From positions 16,005-80,004 of the forward strand of contig JAJPHB010000067.1 in assembly GCA_021325525.1 (NCBI GenBank): a stretch of 64,000 bases of DNA. Direction: 5' to 3'. This document shows positions 9,011-19,070 of the stretch, piece after piece. The position numbers were made by a program, and so were the translations under genes. The notes under the pieces were generated by a model. That model was not told the origin of the DNA. It made no database searches and saw only the letters and a list, made by a program, of their open reading frames with translations. Position 1 is the stretch's first letter. Each line of letters opens with the position of its first letter. The stretch comes from Alphaproteobacteria bacterium. Lineage in GTDB: Bacteria; Pseudomonadota; Alphaproteobacteria; ATCC43930; CGMCC-115725.

Positions 9011-10225
9011 ATGGCGCGGATCAGCACTCAAGGGCCCATCGACGCCGTTGTCATCGGCGCTGGTATTGCCGGGTGCACCCTCGCCTATGAGCTGACGCGG
9101 CATCGCTGTCGGGTCACCGTCCTGGAGCAGAGCTTCGTTGCGGCCGAGTCCTCGGGGCGAAATACCGGGACGCTTCTCAGCGGCCCGCAACCGGAGGTCG
9201 TCGAGCTCCTCGACGGCTCTGTCGAGGTCTATAGAGAGCTGGCGGACGGGCCCGTGCCCTTCGAGTTTGCCAAGATCGGCCACCTTCTGATTTCGGAGGA
9301 CGAACAAAGTTTCGCGGCGGCGGCCGCCGTCGCCGAACGCTACAGGTCGGCGGGCGTCGGGATGGAAAAGGTTCTCGGCGCAGAGCTTACTCGCGAATAT
9401 CCGCGGCTCAAATTCAAGGTCTCCGGGGGCTATTTCGTCGAGCGCGCCTGGACGCTCGAACCGCTGGGGGCGACACATTCCTTTGCTCATGCCGCGCGCG
9501 AGGCCGGCGCCGTCATCCGGACCGGCCTGCGCGTCGCCCAGGTTTTTTCACGGAACGGCAAGGTCCAAGGTGTCCTGACCGATCAGGGAATCATTCCCGC
9601 GGATATGGTTTTCCTCGCCAATGGGCTCTGGATTTCGGACTTGCTGCGCCGGACCGTCGGCGACGGACCGCTCCCCGGCCTGCCGCTGACGGCGGGCCGC
9701 GGCTGGCTCATTCAGCTGGGCAAACTGGATTTCAGAATTCCATGGATCATCGAGGAGCTGACTTGGCCGGATCAGGAGGAATTGGGACGGCGCATGTCGC
9801 TCGATGGGCTGAGGGACGTCGCGGAGTTGCGGGATGACCGCATCGGCGTCGAAGCTATTTGCATGAACCCGATGCTGGGCGGCGATTTGCGCCTCGGCGC
9901 GACGGTTCAGCCCGCCTTTCGCGATCTTTTGCGCAATACGGAGGTCGCCAGCCGAATCGCCGCGCGGACGCTTCGCATGATCGCCGGCCTCGACGCAACG
10001 ACGGTCAAGAATGTTTATCCTGGGAATCGGCCGATGCTGTCGGACGGGCTGCCCGTCGCCGGCCGCACAGCAATCGAAGGATTGTTTCTGCACGGCGGCA
10101 TGGGCTCGATCGGCATGCATGCGGCGCCCGCGACCGCGCGATGGCTCGTCGATGCGGTCCTCTCCGGCGATGGCAACCCTCGCCAGAAATGGTTGGTACC
10201 GCAACGCTTTCCTGGATGGGACTGA
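9011..10225 (+). CDS. FAD-dependent oxidoreductase of the DAO (DadA/glycine oxidase) family
   Basis: A 404-residue flavoprotein. The N-terminal Rossmann motif is G16-A-G-I-A-G21 followed by the acidic end of beta-2 (TVLEQ). The C-terminal FAD contact (LFLHGGMGSIGMHAAPATARWLVD) is also present. Family members oxidise amines or amino acids (sarcosine, glycine, D-amino acids). No signal peptide or Tat motif, so it is cytoplasmic. The ATG at 9011 follows AAGGAG by 7 bases; the ORF runs open upstream through the regulator and operator but that part is not coding. Substrate unknown. It is probably repressed by the upstream GntR protein through the palindrome. Confidence 0.88.
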   Translation: MARISTQGPIDAVVIGAGIAGCTLAYELTRHRCRVTVLEQSFVAAESSGRNTGTLLSGPQPEVVELLDGSVEVYRELADGPVPFEFAKIGHLLISEDEQSFAAAAAVAERYRSAGVGMEKVLGAELTREYPRLKFKVSGGYFVERAWTLEPLGATHSFAHAAREAGAVIRTGLRVAQVFSRNGKVQGVLTDQGIIPADMVFLANGLWISDLLRRTVGDGPLPGLPLTAGRGWLIQLGKLDFRIPWIIEELTWPDQEELGRRMSLDGLRDVAELRDDRIGVEAICMNPMLGGDLRLGATVQPAFRDLLRNTEVASRIAARTLRMIAGLDATTVKNVYPGNRPMLSDGLPVAGRTAIEGLFLHGGMGSIGMHAAPATARWLVDAVLSGDGNPRQKWLVPQRFPGWD

Positions 10226-10296
10226 CGTCAGGCACCGCTCCGGAATTGTCGCGTCCAAGTCGAGGTAGAGCTCGACGCCGCGCCGGAAATGCCCCA

Positions 10297-10344
10297 CCCC
10301 ACCCGGCCTTTCCACCCCAAAAAGGGGCGGAGAGGTGGCCGCCT
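10297..10344. repeat. Imperfect inverted repeat downstream of the FAD oxidase
   Basis: Nested complementary blocks: CCACC with GGTGG outside, and CCCC-AAAAA-GGGG at the centre. No T-run follows, so it is not a standard terminator, but the fold could still stop transcription or be a REP-like element. The rest of 10226-10459 holds nothing I recognise. Confidence 0.3.
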
Positions 10345-10459
10345 GAGTTGCCGAAACTGGGTATTCGTTTTGATTGCGGATCGACTGGTCGTCGCAGGCG
10401 AGGTGACCTACAGTCGGCGAGTGGCACCGAGGCGGGCGCCACGAGGGGGAGGGGAGCGC

Positions 10460-10906
10460 ATGCGGATTTTCGAGAAGCCCGTCGAAACATTTGCCTTGCG
10501 GGGCGCCGTGCTCCTCGCGGCCTGGATCGGATTGGGATGTGTTCCCGGCGATGCCCAGACGATGCCGGCCGGAAAGGCGACGGCGAAGCTCGAGAAGCCG
10601 GTGGTGCTCGCGGTGTCGGGCGGAACCTGCGAGGATGACGGGAAGGGCAGCATCGGCGCCAATTTCGGCAATGCGCTTGCCTTCAATATCGGCCCCGCCA
10701 CCGTCGGCATGCCGGAGATGAGCAAGGCGCCCTATACGGGGCCGGGTACCTACCGCAAGGTCATCATCAGCGGCTATCCCGACAAGAAGACCGTCTTCCT
10801 CGGCCTCGGCACCGTCGTCGTCAACGCCGACCGCCGGACCGGCACCTTCGCGACCGATGACGGCAAGGCCGCGGGATCATGGGATTGCGGCGCGCCGCTC
10901 CCATGA
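10460..10906 (+). CDS. Predicted secreted protein of unknown function
   Basis: A 148-residue protein with a Sec-type signal region (hydrophobic residues about 14-30, LLAAWIGLGC) ending around the VPGDAQ segment; the Cys after LG could also be a lipoprotein site, though the lipobox is not ideal. The mature part is small, Gly-rich and predicted beta-rich (GTYRKVIISGYP, VFLGLGTVVVN, GSWDCGAPLP), with two cysteines. The start follows a strong purine tract (GGGGGAGGGGA). I do not recognise the family. It stands alone with over 130 bases on each side, in the accessory interval before comEC. Confidence 0.55.
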   Translation: MRIFEKPVETFALRGAVLLAAWIGLGCVPGDAQTMPAGKATAKLEKPVVLAVSGGTCEDDGKGSIGANFGNALAFNIGPATVGMPEMSKAPYTGPGTYRKVIISGYPDKKTVFLGLGTVVVNADRRTGTFATDDGKAAGSWDCGAPLP

Positions 10907-11045
10907 GCGGCTGATCGAATTGCCCCGAGAAGGTCACGCGACGCTCTGTTGACTTCCGGTTGAGCAAGAGGGATTCCATTCTCGGCGTCGTGGCGCCGCC
11001 GAGGCGGTTGCCGCTGCGCGCCATGGACTCTTCGCGAGGGCCGAG

Positions 11046-11876
11046 ATGCGCAAGCCCTTCCCGTTCGCTGGCGCCGTCGCCGCCATGATCCTGCGCGCCG
11101 CGGCCGCCTGCGCGCAGGGCGGCGCGGAAAGCCCGCCCCCGGCCATAAGCCCCGCGCCCTTGGCGGGCGCGGTCGTCGCGGTCCTGCTCGCCTTTGCCCT
11201 GGTCTGGATCGCGGCGCGCCGCTCGACGCTTCTTAAGGACAATCTGCTGCCGCAGATCGAGCCGCGGCGGCAGCCCTACAGCCTCGGGCGCTGGCAGATG
11301 GCGTTCTGGTTCACGCTCGTCTTCGCGGGTTTCGTTGCGATCTGGATCGCCACCGGCCAGTACAACGGCGTCGTCACCTCGCAGGAATTGTGGCTGATGG
11401 GAATCTCCGCCGCCTCCGGCGTCTCGGCCATCGCCGTCGACGTCGTCAAGGACTCGCCCGCCGACGCGGCCAATCGCGGGCTCAAAGCCTTGGGCCTCGA
11501 CACTTATGCGGATGTCGAGCGGGTGAGGGAGGAGATCCGGCAGCGCGAGAGGGAGCTCGCCGCGCAGCCCGCGCCCGAGAGCGCGCAGCGCCTCGCTCTC
11601 GAAATCCGCGACCGGCACTTGCTCCTCGCCGCCTATGAGAACGCGATCCGCCCCTTCGTCTCCGAAGGCTGGCTCAAGGACGTGACGACCGATCTCAACG
11701 GCGCGGCGCTGCACCGCGTGCAGAGCCTCGCTTGGACCTTGCTCCTCGGCATCGTCTTCGTCGTCGGCGTCATCACCCGGCACGCCATGCCGCAATTCGA
11801 CGCCTCCTTGCTGATCCTCCTCGGCATCAGCAATGCCGGCTATGTCGGCTTCAAATATCCCGAGCCGCAGCAATGA
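11046..11876 (+). CDS. Predicted inner-membrane protein, function unknown
   Basis: A 276-residue protein with an N-terminal signal-like segment, membrane segments near residues 39-57, 80-98, 228-246 and 250-268, and a soluble, charged middle region (about 130-220; VREEIRQRERELAA is probably coiled coil). It ends LGISNAGYVGFKYPEPQQ, an ending seen in some uncharacterised membrane proteins that close with a glycine-rich helix. The next gene, a phosphoesterase, starts 20 bases after its stop, and longer in-frame starts of that gene overlap this one. The two are likely an operon. No catalytic motif is visible. Confidence 0.7.
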   Translation: MRKPFPFAGAVAAMILRAAAACAQGGAESPPPAISPAPLAGAVVAVLLAFALVWIAARRSTLLKDNLLPQIEPRRQPYSLGRWQMAFWFTLVFAGFVAIWIATGQYNGVVTSQELWLMGISAASGVSAIAVDVVKDSPADAANRGLKALGLDTYADVERVREEIRQRERELAAQPAPESAQRLALEIRDRHLLLAAYENAIRPFVSEGWLKDVTTDLNGAALHRVQSLAWTLLLGIVFVVGVITRHAMPQFDASLLILLGISNAGYVGFKYPEPQQ

Positions 11877-11895
11877 CGGCGCGGCCGAGGCCCGC

Positions 11896-13317
11896 ATGCC
11901 GGCGCTAGGCGGGATAGAGCATGTCGTCGTGCTCATGCTCGAGAACCGCTCCTTCGATTGCATGCTGGGCACGCTCTACCCGCCCGATCCCGGCTTCGAG
12001 GGGCTCCGGGGCGACGAGCAGAACCTGTGGATGGGTCAGCGGGTCAAGGTCTGGCGCGTGCCGGGCGACACGCTCGATGCGCGATCGGCGACGATTCCTT
12101 CACCCGATCCCGGCGAGCTCTTCGCCGATATGACGATGCAGATCTTCGGGAGCCCGCCCGGCCCCACGCCCTCGATGAGCGGCTTCGTCGAAAACTACAT
12201 GCGCCAGCAGCCGACGCCGCCCGATTGCCGGGCGCCGATGCACTATTTCACGCCGGAGCAGGTGCCCGTTCTCTCCGCCCTCGCGCGCGCCTTCGGCGTC
12301 TGCGACCAATGGCACGCATCGGCGCCCTGCCAGACCTGGCCGAACCGCTTCTTCGTGCATTCCGGCACCTGCCTCGGCCATGTCGACAACGCCAATTTCC
12401 CCTTTCCCTACACGGCGCCGAGCATCTTCCGGCGGATGAGCGAGCGCGGGCGCTCCTGGCGCGTCTATTTCCACGACGTCCCGCATGCGCTCATGCTTGC
12501 CGACATCTGGTCCGAGGCGCCGCTCCACTTCCGCTACTTCAGCGCCTTCCTCGCCGATTCGGTCAATGGCACGCTGCCGAATTACAGCTTCATCGAACCG
12601 CGCTATTTCACCGATCTCTTCCTCAACAACATTCCGAATGACGAGCATCCGCCGCACAACGTGCTCTATGGCGAGGCGCTGATCGCCTCTGTCTACAACG
12701 CCGTCCGCGCCTCGCCCTCTTGGAAGAAGACGCTCCTCGTCATCACATGCGACGAGCATGGCCGCTGCTTCGACCATGTGCCGCCGCCCGCGGCGGTGCC
12801 GCCCGATGATCGCCGGCCCGACGGCTTCGCCTTCGACCGCTACGGCGTCCGGGTGCCGACAATCATCGTTTCGCCCTATATGGCGCCAGGCAGCCGCGTC
12901 CGGGCGATGCCGACAGGCCTTCCCTCGGCGGCCGCGCCCTATCCTTTCGATCACACCTCGATCCTGGCGACGCTGCGCAAGCTCTTCGATCTCGGGCCGC
13001 CGCTGACGCGGCGCGATGCGGCGGCGCCCGATCTCTTGGGCGCGCTGAGCCTCGATGAGCCGCAAAATGACGGGCCCGCCCGCATCTCGGCGGAGGCGGC
13101 GAGAGCGACGATCGCGCAGCTCGAAGCGCGCGGCGCCGCCCCACCCAACCACATGCAGGCGGCTCTGAGCCGGATGGCAGCGCAATTGCCGCCGCGGCCG
13201 CCAGCACCGGGCGAAGCCCCGCCGCCCCCGGCGCCGCTCGGGGCGCCGGTCCCGGACACGGTCGCCAAGGCGCACGCCGCCTCGACTCTCCAGGCCCGGT
13301 CGTTTCTCGGGCTTTAG
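11896..13317 (+). CDS. Phosphoesterase family protein (phospholipase C / acid phosphatase-like)
   Basis: A 473-residue member of the phosphoesterase family (PF04185). The N-terminal VVVLMLENRSFD (Glu16, Asn17, Asp21) and the CDEHGRCFDHV motif (Asp286, His288, Asp293, His294) are the metal and catalytic signatures; HTSILATLRKLF near residue 355 closes the domain. The last 100 residues are Ala/Pro-rich and low in complexity. Most non-specific phospholipases C of this family have a Tat or Sec leader; none is seen here, so the protein may be cytoplasmic or use another route. The ATG at 11896 gives the family N terminus; earlier in-frame ATGs overlap the membrane-protein gene. Confidence 0.87.
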   Translation: MPALGGIEHVVVLMLENRSFDCMLGTLYPPDPGFEGLRGDEQNLWMGQRVKVWRVPGDTLDARSATIPSPDPGELFADMTMQIFGSPPGPTPSMSGFVENYMRQQPTPPDCRAPMHYFTPEQVPVLSALARAFGVCDQWHASAPCQTWPNRFFVHSGTCLGHVDNANFPFPYTAPSIFRRMSERGRSWRVYFHDVPHALMLADIWSEAPLHFRYFSAFLADSVNGTLPNYSFIEPRYFTDLFLNNIPNDEHPPHNVLYGEALIASVYNAVRASPSWKKTLLVITCDEHGRCFDHVPPPAAVPPDDRRPDGFAFDRYGVRVPTIIVSPYMAPGSRVRAMPTGLPSAAAPYPFDHTSILATLRKLFDLGPPLTRRDAAAPDLLGALSLDEPQNDGPARISAEAARATIAQLEARGAAPPNHMQAALSRMAAQLPPRPPAPGEAPPPPAPLGAPVPDTVAKAHAASTLQARSFLGL

Positions 13318-13375
13318 GGCGGGTTATAGACTTCACATTTTGCGCATACGATCGAACGTTGTGACAGTGACCGAT

Positions 13376-13415
13376 ATCATCCCCTCTCCGCACCGCTGGG
13401 GCGGAGAGGGATGAT
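13376..13415. terminator. Strong hairpin after the phosphoesterase gene
   Basis: The left arm ATCATCCC-C-TCTCCG and the right arm CGGAGAGGGATGAT (13402-13415) pair over 14 bases with one bulged C; the loop is about 11 bases. Only TT follows the stem, so it is a poor textbook terminator, but its position 60 bases after a stop codon fits transcription ending or mRNA 3' protection. Confidence 0.45.
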
Positions 13416-13571
13416 TTCGGAGTGGAGCGAGAAGCACACTGGAGGACGATCTCTCAACCGGGTGGCGCGGCGGGAGCGCCATGACCTATAGTTGCGGCCG
13501 CACAACGAAAGAGCGAAAGGACGGTCCGCATCATCGCGTTTTCGGGTCATAACGACGGGGAGACGAGGGCG

Positions 13572-15782
13572 GTGGCTGCCATGGGGCGCGCGGCCCGGCT
13601 GCTGCGGGCGGGCGCGGCGGCTTTGGCGCGATGCTTCCATGCCGAGCGTGAGCGCTGGGCGCTGTGGGTCCCGGTGTTCCTCGGCTGCGGCATCGGGCTC
13701 TATTTTTCGCTCACGGTAGAGCCCCCGGGATGGGTCGGGGCGGCGGCGACGCTCGCGGCCGCCTTCCTGGCGCTGCTCCTGCGGCGCCGGCCCAACGCGC
13801 TGCTGCTCGGCGGCGCGGCGAGCCTCGTCGCGGCCGGCTTCGCGCTGGCGCAATTCCAGACCTGGCGCGTCGCGGCACCGGTGCTGGCGCATCAGCTCGG
13901 CCCCGTCGCCGTCGAAGGCCGGGTCCTCGAGATCGACCCGCTGCCGGAGAGCAGCCGCATCATCATCGCGCCCGCCCGGATGGAGCGGCTCGACGGAACG
14001 AGGCTGCCGGCGCGCATCCGCATCCGTCTCGGGCGCGGCGGCGACGACCTGCTGCCCGGCGACTGGGTTTCGACGCGGGCCATTCTCTATCCGCCGCCGG
14101 CTCCGGCGATGCCGGGCGCCTACGATTTCCAGCGCCGGGCCTTCTTCGACCGGCTCGGCGCCGTGGGTTTCGCGGTGGCGCCGGCGGTTCGCGAAGCGGC
14201 GCCCGACGGCAGCGGGCCGCCGCGCTGGGAAGTCGGGATCGCGGCGCTCCGCTCGGCGATGACGGCGCGCATCGCCGCGGCCCTGCCGGACCGCAGCGGG
14301 GGCGTCGCCGCCGCGATCATCACCGGCCAGACCCACGCCATCCCGGAGGCCGATGCGCAGGCCTTCCGCGATGCCGGGCTCGCCCACATCCTCGTGATCG
14401 CCGGCTTGCATATGGGCATGGTCGCGGGCCTCGCCTTCGTCGGGCTGCGGGCGATGCTCGCCCTCATTCCGGCCGTGTCGCTGCGCTATCCGACGAAGAA
14501 ATGGGCGGCCGCGTTCGCGCTCCTCGTCACCTTCTTCTACATGCTGCTTTCGGGGGCGACGGTTTCCTCGCGCCGCTCCTTCATCATGACGGGGCTCGTC
14601 CTGCTGGCCGTCCTCGTCGACCGCCTGCCGCTTTCGGCGCGCGGCCTCGCCTATGCGGCGACGGTGATTCTCGCCTGGACGCCGGTCAGCCTCACCGGGC
14701 CCAGCTTCCAGATGTCCTTCGCCGCGGTGGGCGCCCTCATCGCCTTCTACGAGACGTTCCGCCACCGTTTCTCGGCCTGGCGCCGCGGCGCCGGGCCTAT
14801 CGGCCGCGCCGCGCTCTACCTTCTCGGCGTCGCGACGACGACGGTGGTCTGCACGCTGGCGACGACGCCCTTCACGATCTTCCATTTCAACCGGTTCGCC
14901 GTCTTCTCGGTGGCCGCCAACATCCTCGCCGTGCCCATCACCGGCTTCTGGGTCATGCCCTGGGCGATGATCGCCTGCTTCCTCATGCCCTTCGGCCTCG
15001 AAGCCGGACCGCTGCACGCGATGAGCTGGGGAATCGACGCGATCATCGCCATCGCGCGCGGTGTCACCTCCTGGCCGGGCGCCGTCATCGTCCTGCCGGC
15101 GATGCCGCTTTCGGGCCTATTGCTGGTGACGGCCGGCGGGCTATGGCTCACCATTTGGCAGCGGCGCTGGCGTCTTGCGGGTTTCATCCCGATCGCCGCC
15201 GGCCTCGCCGCCATCGCCTTCGTCACGCCGCCCGATCTGCTGGTTTCGGGCGATGCGCGCCTCATCGCGGCGCGCGCCGCCGATGGCAGCTACATGCTGT
15301 CGGGCCGGCCGGAGCGGATCGATGTCGAGACTTGGACGCGGCGCGGAGCGAGCGGCCCTGCAGCGCCGTTCCCGGAGCTCGGAACGAGCGCCGACGGCAC
15401 GCTCGCCTGCGATGATCTCCGCTGCTTCTATCGCGCGAAGGGCCGAAGCGTCGCCCTGCCGCGGAGCGCGCGGAATCTCGAAGCGGAATGCCGGGGCGCC
15501 GATCTCGTCATTCTGCGCGAGCCGTCGCGCCGGCGCTGCCCGGCGCCGACGGCGATCGTCGACCGCTTCGATCTGTGGCGCCACGGCGCCCATGCAATCT
15601 GGCTCGCCCCCGGCGGCGTGGCGATCGAAACCGTCGAGGCCTGGCGGGGCATACGCCCCTGGGCGCCGCGCCCGGTGCCGCGCCGGGTCTGGCGCGCCGA
15701 GCGGCGCGCTGCGACCGAGAGCACGGCCTCTCTCGCGCTCAATAGCGCCGGATCAGCCCTACCAGCCGTCCCTGCACCTTGA
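13572..15782 (+). CDS. comEC: ComEC/Rec2-family DNA uptake channel protein
   Basis: A 736-residue polytopic membrane protein. The N-terminal part (about 120-220) is the OB-like DUF4131 domain, followed by the Competence domain (about 250-530) with [28 protein letters not shown] and its membrane helices. The C-terminal 150 residues occupy the place of the metallo-beta-lactamase domain but show no HxHxDH motif. The protein carries single-stranded DNA across the inner membrane in transformable bacteria; in many alphaproteobacteria its role is untested. GTG at 13572 or ATG at 13581 could start it. Its 3' end overlaps the convergent lexA by 44 bases. Confidence 0.92.
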   Translation: MAAMGRAARLLRAGAAALARCFHAERERWALWVPVFLGCGIGLYFSLTVEPPGWVGAAATLAAAFLALLLRRRPNALLLGGAASLVAAGFALAQFQTWRVAAPVLAHQLGPVAVEGRVLEIDPLPESSRIIIAPARMERLDGTRLPARIRIRLGRGGDDLLPGDWVSTRAILYPPPAPAMPGAYDFQRRAFFDRLGAVGFAVAPAVREAAPDGSGPPRWEVGIAALRSAMTARIAAALPDRSGGVAAAIITGQTHAIPEADAQAFRDAGLAHILVIAGLHMGMVAGLAFVGLRAMLALIPAVSLRYPTKKWAAAFALLVTFFYMLLSGATVSSRRSFIMTGLVLLAVLVDRLPLSARGLAYAATVILAWTPVSLTGPSFQMSFAAVGALIAFYETFRHRFSAWRRGAGPIGRAALYLLGVATTTVVCTLATTPFTIFHFNRFAVFSVAANILAVPITGFWVMPWAMIACFLMPFGLEAGPLHAMSWGIDAIIAIARGVTSWPGAVIVLPAMPLSGLLLVTAGGLWLTIWQRRWRLAGFIPIAAGLAAIAFVTPPDLLVSGDARLIAARAADGSYMLSGRPERIDVETWTRRGASGPAAPFPELGTSADGTLACDDLRCFYRAKGRSVALPRSARNLEAECRGADLVILREPSRRRCPAPTAIVDRFDLWRHGAHAIWLAPGGVAIETVEAWRGIRPWAPRPVPRRVWRAERRAATESTASLALNSAGSALPAVPAP

Positions 15783-16446
15783 CCCGGTCGGGACCGAAGA
15801 TGCGCGTCTCATAAGCCTTGTTCGCCGGTTCGAGGGCGATCGAGGCGCCGCGGCGGCGCAGCCGCTTCAGCGTGGCTTCGCTGTTGTCGACGAGCGCGAC
15901 GACGATGGCGCCGTTCTCGGCCGTGTCGCAGCGCTCCAGGATCACCGTATCGCCGTCGAGAATGCCAGCATCGACCATGCTGTCGCCGGCGACTTCGAGA
16001 GCGTAATGCTCGCCCCGGCCGAGGAGGCTCGCCGGGACGCCGACGGAATTCGACTGGTCGCGCAGCGCCTCGATGGGCGTGCCGGCGGCGATGCGGCCAT
16101 AGAGCGGCAGCTGCACGGCATCGGCGCCGACAGCGGCGGGCGCTCCCGGCAGCGCCACCTTGAAATCGCCGCGGATGACGGTCGGCGAGAAGCGTCCGCG
16201 CTCGCCCGGCTCGGCGCCGGCGATCGCCGTCTCCTCGGGCCGCTTCACGACTTCGAGGGCGCGCGCCCGGTGGGGCAGGCGGCGGATGAAGCCGCGCTCT
16301 TCGAGGCCGCTGATGAGCCGGTGGATGCCCGATTTCGATTTGAGGCCGAGCGCCTCCTTCATCTCCTCGAAGGAGGGCGAGACGCCGTTCTCGGCGAGGC
16401 GGCGGTTGATGAAGAGCAGGAGCTCGTGTTGCTTCTTGGTCAGCAT
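15739..16446 (-). CDS. lexA: LexA, SOS response repressor
   Basis: A 235-residue repressor that self-cleaves when RecA filaments form on damaged DNA. The N-terminal winged helix-turn-helix ([10 protein letters not shown] to [10 protein letters not shown], residues 1-65) is followed by a linker, the Ala-Gly cleavage site in [10 protein letters not shown], the catalytic Ser in GDSMVDAG and the catalytic Lys in EATLKRL. The start ATG giving MLTKKQ is the family start; an earlier in-frame ATG lies in the leader. The promoter carries an alphaproteobacterial SOS box, so the gene should repress itself. It converges on comEC and lies downstream of moeA. Confidence 0.97.
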   Translation of the reverse strand: MLTKKQHELLLFINRRLAENGVSPSFEEMKEALGLKSKSGIHRLISGLEERGFIRRLPHRARALEVVKRPEETAIAGAEPGERGRFSPTVIRGDFKVALPGAPAAVGADAVQLPLYGRIAAGTPIEALRDQSNSVGVPASLLGRGEHYALEVAGDSMVDAGILDGDTVILERCDTAENGAIVVALVDNSEATLKRLRRRGASIALEPANKAYETRIFGPDRVKVQGRLVGLIRRY

Positions 16447-16482
16447 CGATGAGCACTCCGACAGGGGCGGAGAGGGCGCTTG

Positions 16483-16497
16483 GAACAAAACAAAAAC
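16483..16497. promoter_or_regulatory. Possible second, degenerate LexA site in the lexA leader
   Basis: GAAC-N7-AAAC on the plus strand, one base from the GAAC-N7-GAAC form of the alphaproteobacterial LexA box. It would lie just downstream of the predicted transcription start. Weak on its own and in an A-rich stretch. Confidence 0.25.
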
Positions 16498-16506
16498 GGT
16501 AACGAC

Positions 16507-16521
16507 GTTCTAGTTTGGTTC
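16507..16521. promoter_or_regulatory. LexA (SOS) box
   Basis: GTTC-TAGTTTG-GTTC is an exact GTTC-N7-GTTC direct repeat, the LexA box known from alphaproteobacteria. It overlaps the -10 and the spacer of the lexA promoter, so bound LexA would block RNA polymerase. Confidence 0.88.
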
Positions 16522-16535
16522 GCCGGCGCCGTCAA
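16507..16535 (-). promoter_or_regulatory. Promoter of lexA
   Basis: Read on the minus strand: TTGACG (16535-16530), a 17-base spacer, TAGAAC (16512-16507). The -10 hexamer lies within the SOS box. Predicted start of transcription near 16500, leader about 54 bases. Confidence 0.7.
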
Positions 16536-16555
16536 GGCGCTTTTCTCGCGATTTT

Positions 16556-17769
16556 TCAGATGGCGAAGCGGTCGACGGCGAAGCGGAGGATGGGGACGCT
16601 GCTTCCGGCCGGGGCCGCCGGCGCCAAAGGCGGGCGTATGACGAGGCAGTGGGCGCGGGCAAGGGTCGAGAGCATCGAGCTGTCCTGCCGCGCGAAGGGG
16701 CTGGCTTCGAGCATGCCGTCGGCGCCGCGCCGGCACTCGGCGCGAAGATAGTCCTGGCGCCCGTCATTGGCCGGCAGCGGCATGGCAAGGCGCGCCATCT
16801 CCGAAGTTTCGGCGGGCGGAGCGAGACCGAGGAGGCGCTCCACGGCCGGCTTCACGAAGACGAGGCCGCAGACGAGGCTCGAGACCGGGTTGCCGGGAAG
16901 GCCGATGAGCCGCGTCCCGTGGACGTTCCCGACCATCAGCGGCTTGCCGGGGCGCATCGCGATTTTCCAGAAATCGAGCGCCAGCCCCGCGCCGGCGAGC
17001 GCCTCGCGCACGAGGTCGTGCTCGCCGACGGAGGCGCCACCTGTCGTGACGAAGAGATCGGCGCCGGCCGCCCCGGCCGCCGCGCGCTCGAGGCTGGCGC
17101 GATCGTCGTGGGCGATGCCGAGGAGAGTAGGGACGCCGCCGCAGGCGGTGACGAGAGCGGCGAGGGCGAGGGCGTTCGAGCTGACGATCTGGTTGGGGCC
17201 GACCGGCTCGCCCGGCATGACGATTTCGTCGCCCGTCGCCAGGATGGCGACGCGCGGCCGCCGGCGCACCCAGAGCCAGGGGTGGTTCATCGCTGCCGCG
17301 AGCCCGATGTCGCGCGCGGTCAGCAGGCGCCCGCTCGCGAGTCCCACCTCGCCGCAGCGGAAATCGAGGCCGGCGGGCCGGATATGGCGCCCCGGGGACG
17401 GCGCCTCGCGGATGATGACCGTGCCCAGCTCGGGGCGCTCGGCATCCTCCTGGAGAACGATCGCATCGGCGCCTTCCGGGACGGGCGCGCCGGTGAAGAT
17501 CCGCGCCGCCTCGCCGGGGCCAATGGCGCGGCCGAGGGCTTGGCCGGCCGGAATCGAGCCGACCACCGCCAGCCGGGCCGGGATCTGCGCCGCATCGGCC
17601 GCGCGCACGGCATAGCCGTCCATCGCCGAGACGGCCGCGGGCGGCTGCGTCCGCCGCGCCGCGACATCCTCGGCAAGGACGCGGCCCAGCGCATTGGTAA
17701 GCGCCACCTGCTCGGCGGCGAGGGGCCGCAACGGCTCCAGCAACCGGGCCAGCGCCTCGGCGACCGGGA

Positions 17770-17773
<4 letters not shown>
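16556..17773 (-). CDS. moeA: MoeA, molybdopterin molybdenumtransferase
   Basis: A 405-residue enzyme that inserts molybdate into adenylylated molybdopterin at the end of molybdenum-cofactor synthesis. Signatures are [14 protein letters not shown] near residue 45, [37 protein letters not shown] and MRPGKPLM...LPGNPVSS. Length agrees with the family (about 400-410). The start is a GTG overlapping the moaC stop (GTGA). It is the last gene of the trp-moa operon, 109 bases upstream of lexA. Confidence 0.96.
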
Positions 17774-18248
<475 letters not shown>

Positions 18249-18252
<4 letters not shown>

Positions 18253-19070
18253 GCCCGGGCCGCCTCTCTCGCGATCGCCGGCCGCGTGAGGAGGGCGCGC
18301 GTCGCCGCCGCGACATCCGCCTGCCGCATCAGCGATTCGCCGACGAGGAAGCAGCGCGCGCCCGCCTGCGCGAGCCGTGCCAGATCGGCCGGCGTCTCGA
18401 TCCCGCTCTCGGCGACGAGGAGCCGGTCCGCCGGCACCGTCGCAGCCAGTGCCTCGGTCGTCGCGAGGTCGACGGCGAGAGTCTTCAGGTTGCGGTTGTT
18501 GATGCCGAGGAGCGGCGAGCGAAGGGCGAGGGCGCGGTCGAGCTCGGCGCGATCATGCACCTCGATCAGCACGTCCATGCCGAGCTCGTGCGCCACGGCT
18601 TCGAGCGCCGCGGCGGCGGCATCCTCGAGCGCCGCCATGATGAGGAGGACGCAATCGGCGCCGAGGGCGCGGCTCTCGAAGATCTGGTAGGGATCGAGCA
18701 TGAAGTCCTTGCGCAGCACCGGCAGCGCGCAAGCCCGCCGGGCGGCTGCGAGATATTCCGGCCGGCCGGCAAAATTCCGCTCCTCGGTCAGGACCGAGAG
18801 GCAGGCGGCGCCGCCCTCCTCGTAAGCACGGGCGAGGGCCGGGGGATCGAAATCGGCGCGGATGAGGCCCTTGCTCGGCGACGCCTTCTTGATCTCGGCG
18901 ATGAGGCCATAGCCGCCGGCCGCGACCGCCGCGCGCAAGGCGGCAATGAAGCCGCGGGGCGGCGGCGCCGAGCGCGCCTGCCGCTCGATCTCGGCGAAGC
19001 CGAGCCGCGCCTTCGCCGCGGCCACCTCCGTGCGCTTCTCCGCGCAGATCCTGGCGAGGACGTCGCTCAT
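18249..19070 (-). CDS. trpC: Indole-3-glycerol phosphate synthase
   Basis: A 273-residue TIM-barrel enzyme of tryptophan synthesis that closes the indole ring from CdRP. Visible motifs are [12 protein letters not shown] (the catalytic Lys of strand 1), [45 protein letters not shown] and VAESGI. It is a stand-alone TrpC, not fused to TrpF. It overlaps trpD and moaC by 4 bases each. Confidence 0.98.

Noticed and set aside
13377..15017. 546-residue minus-strand ORF opposite comEC
   Set aside because: Low-complexity Arg/Gly/Glu-rich translation, antisense to an intact membrane protein gene.
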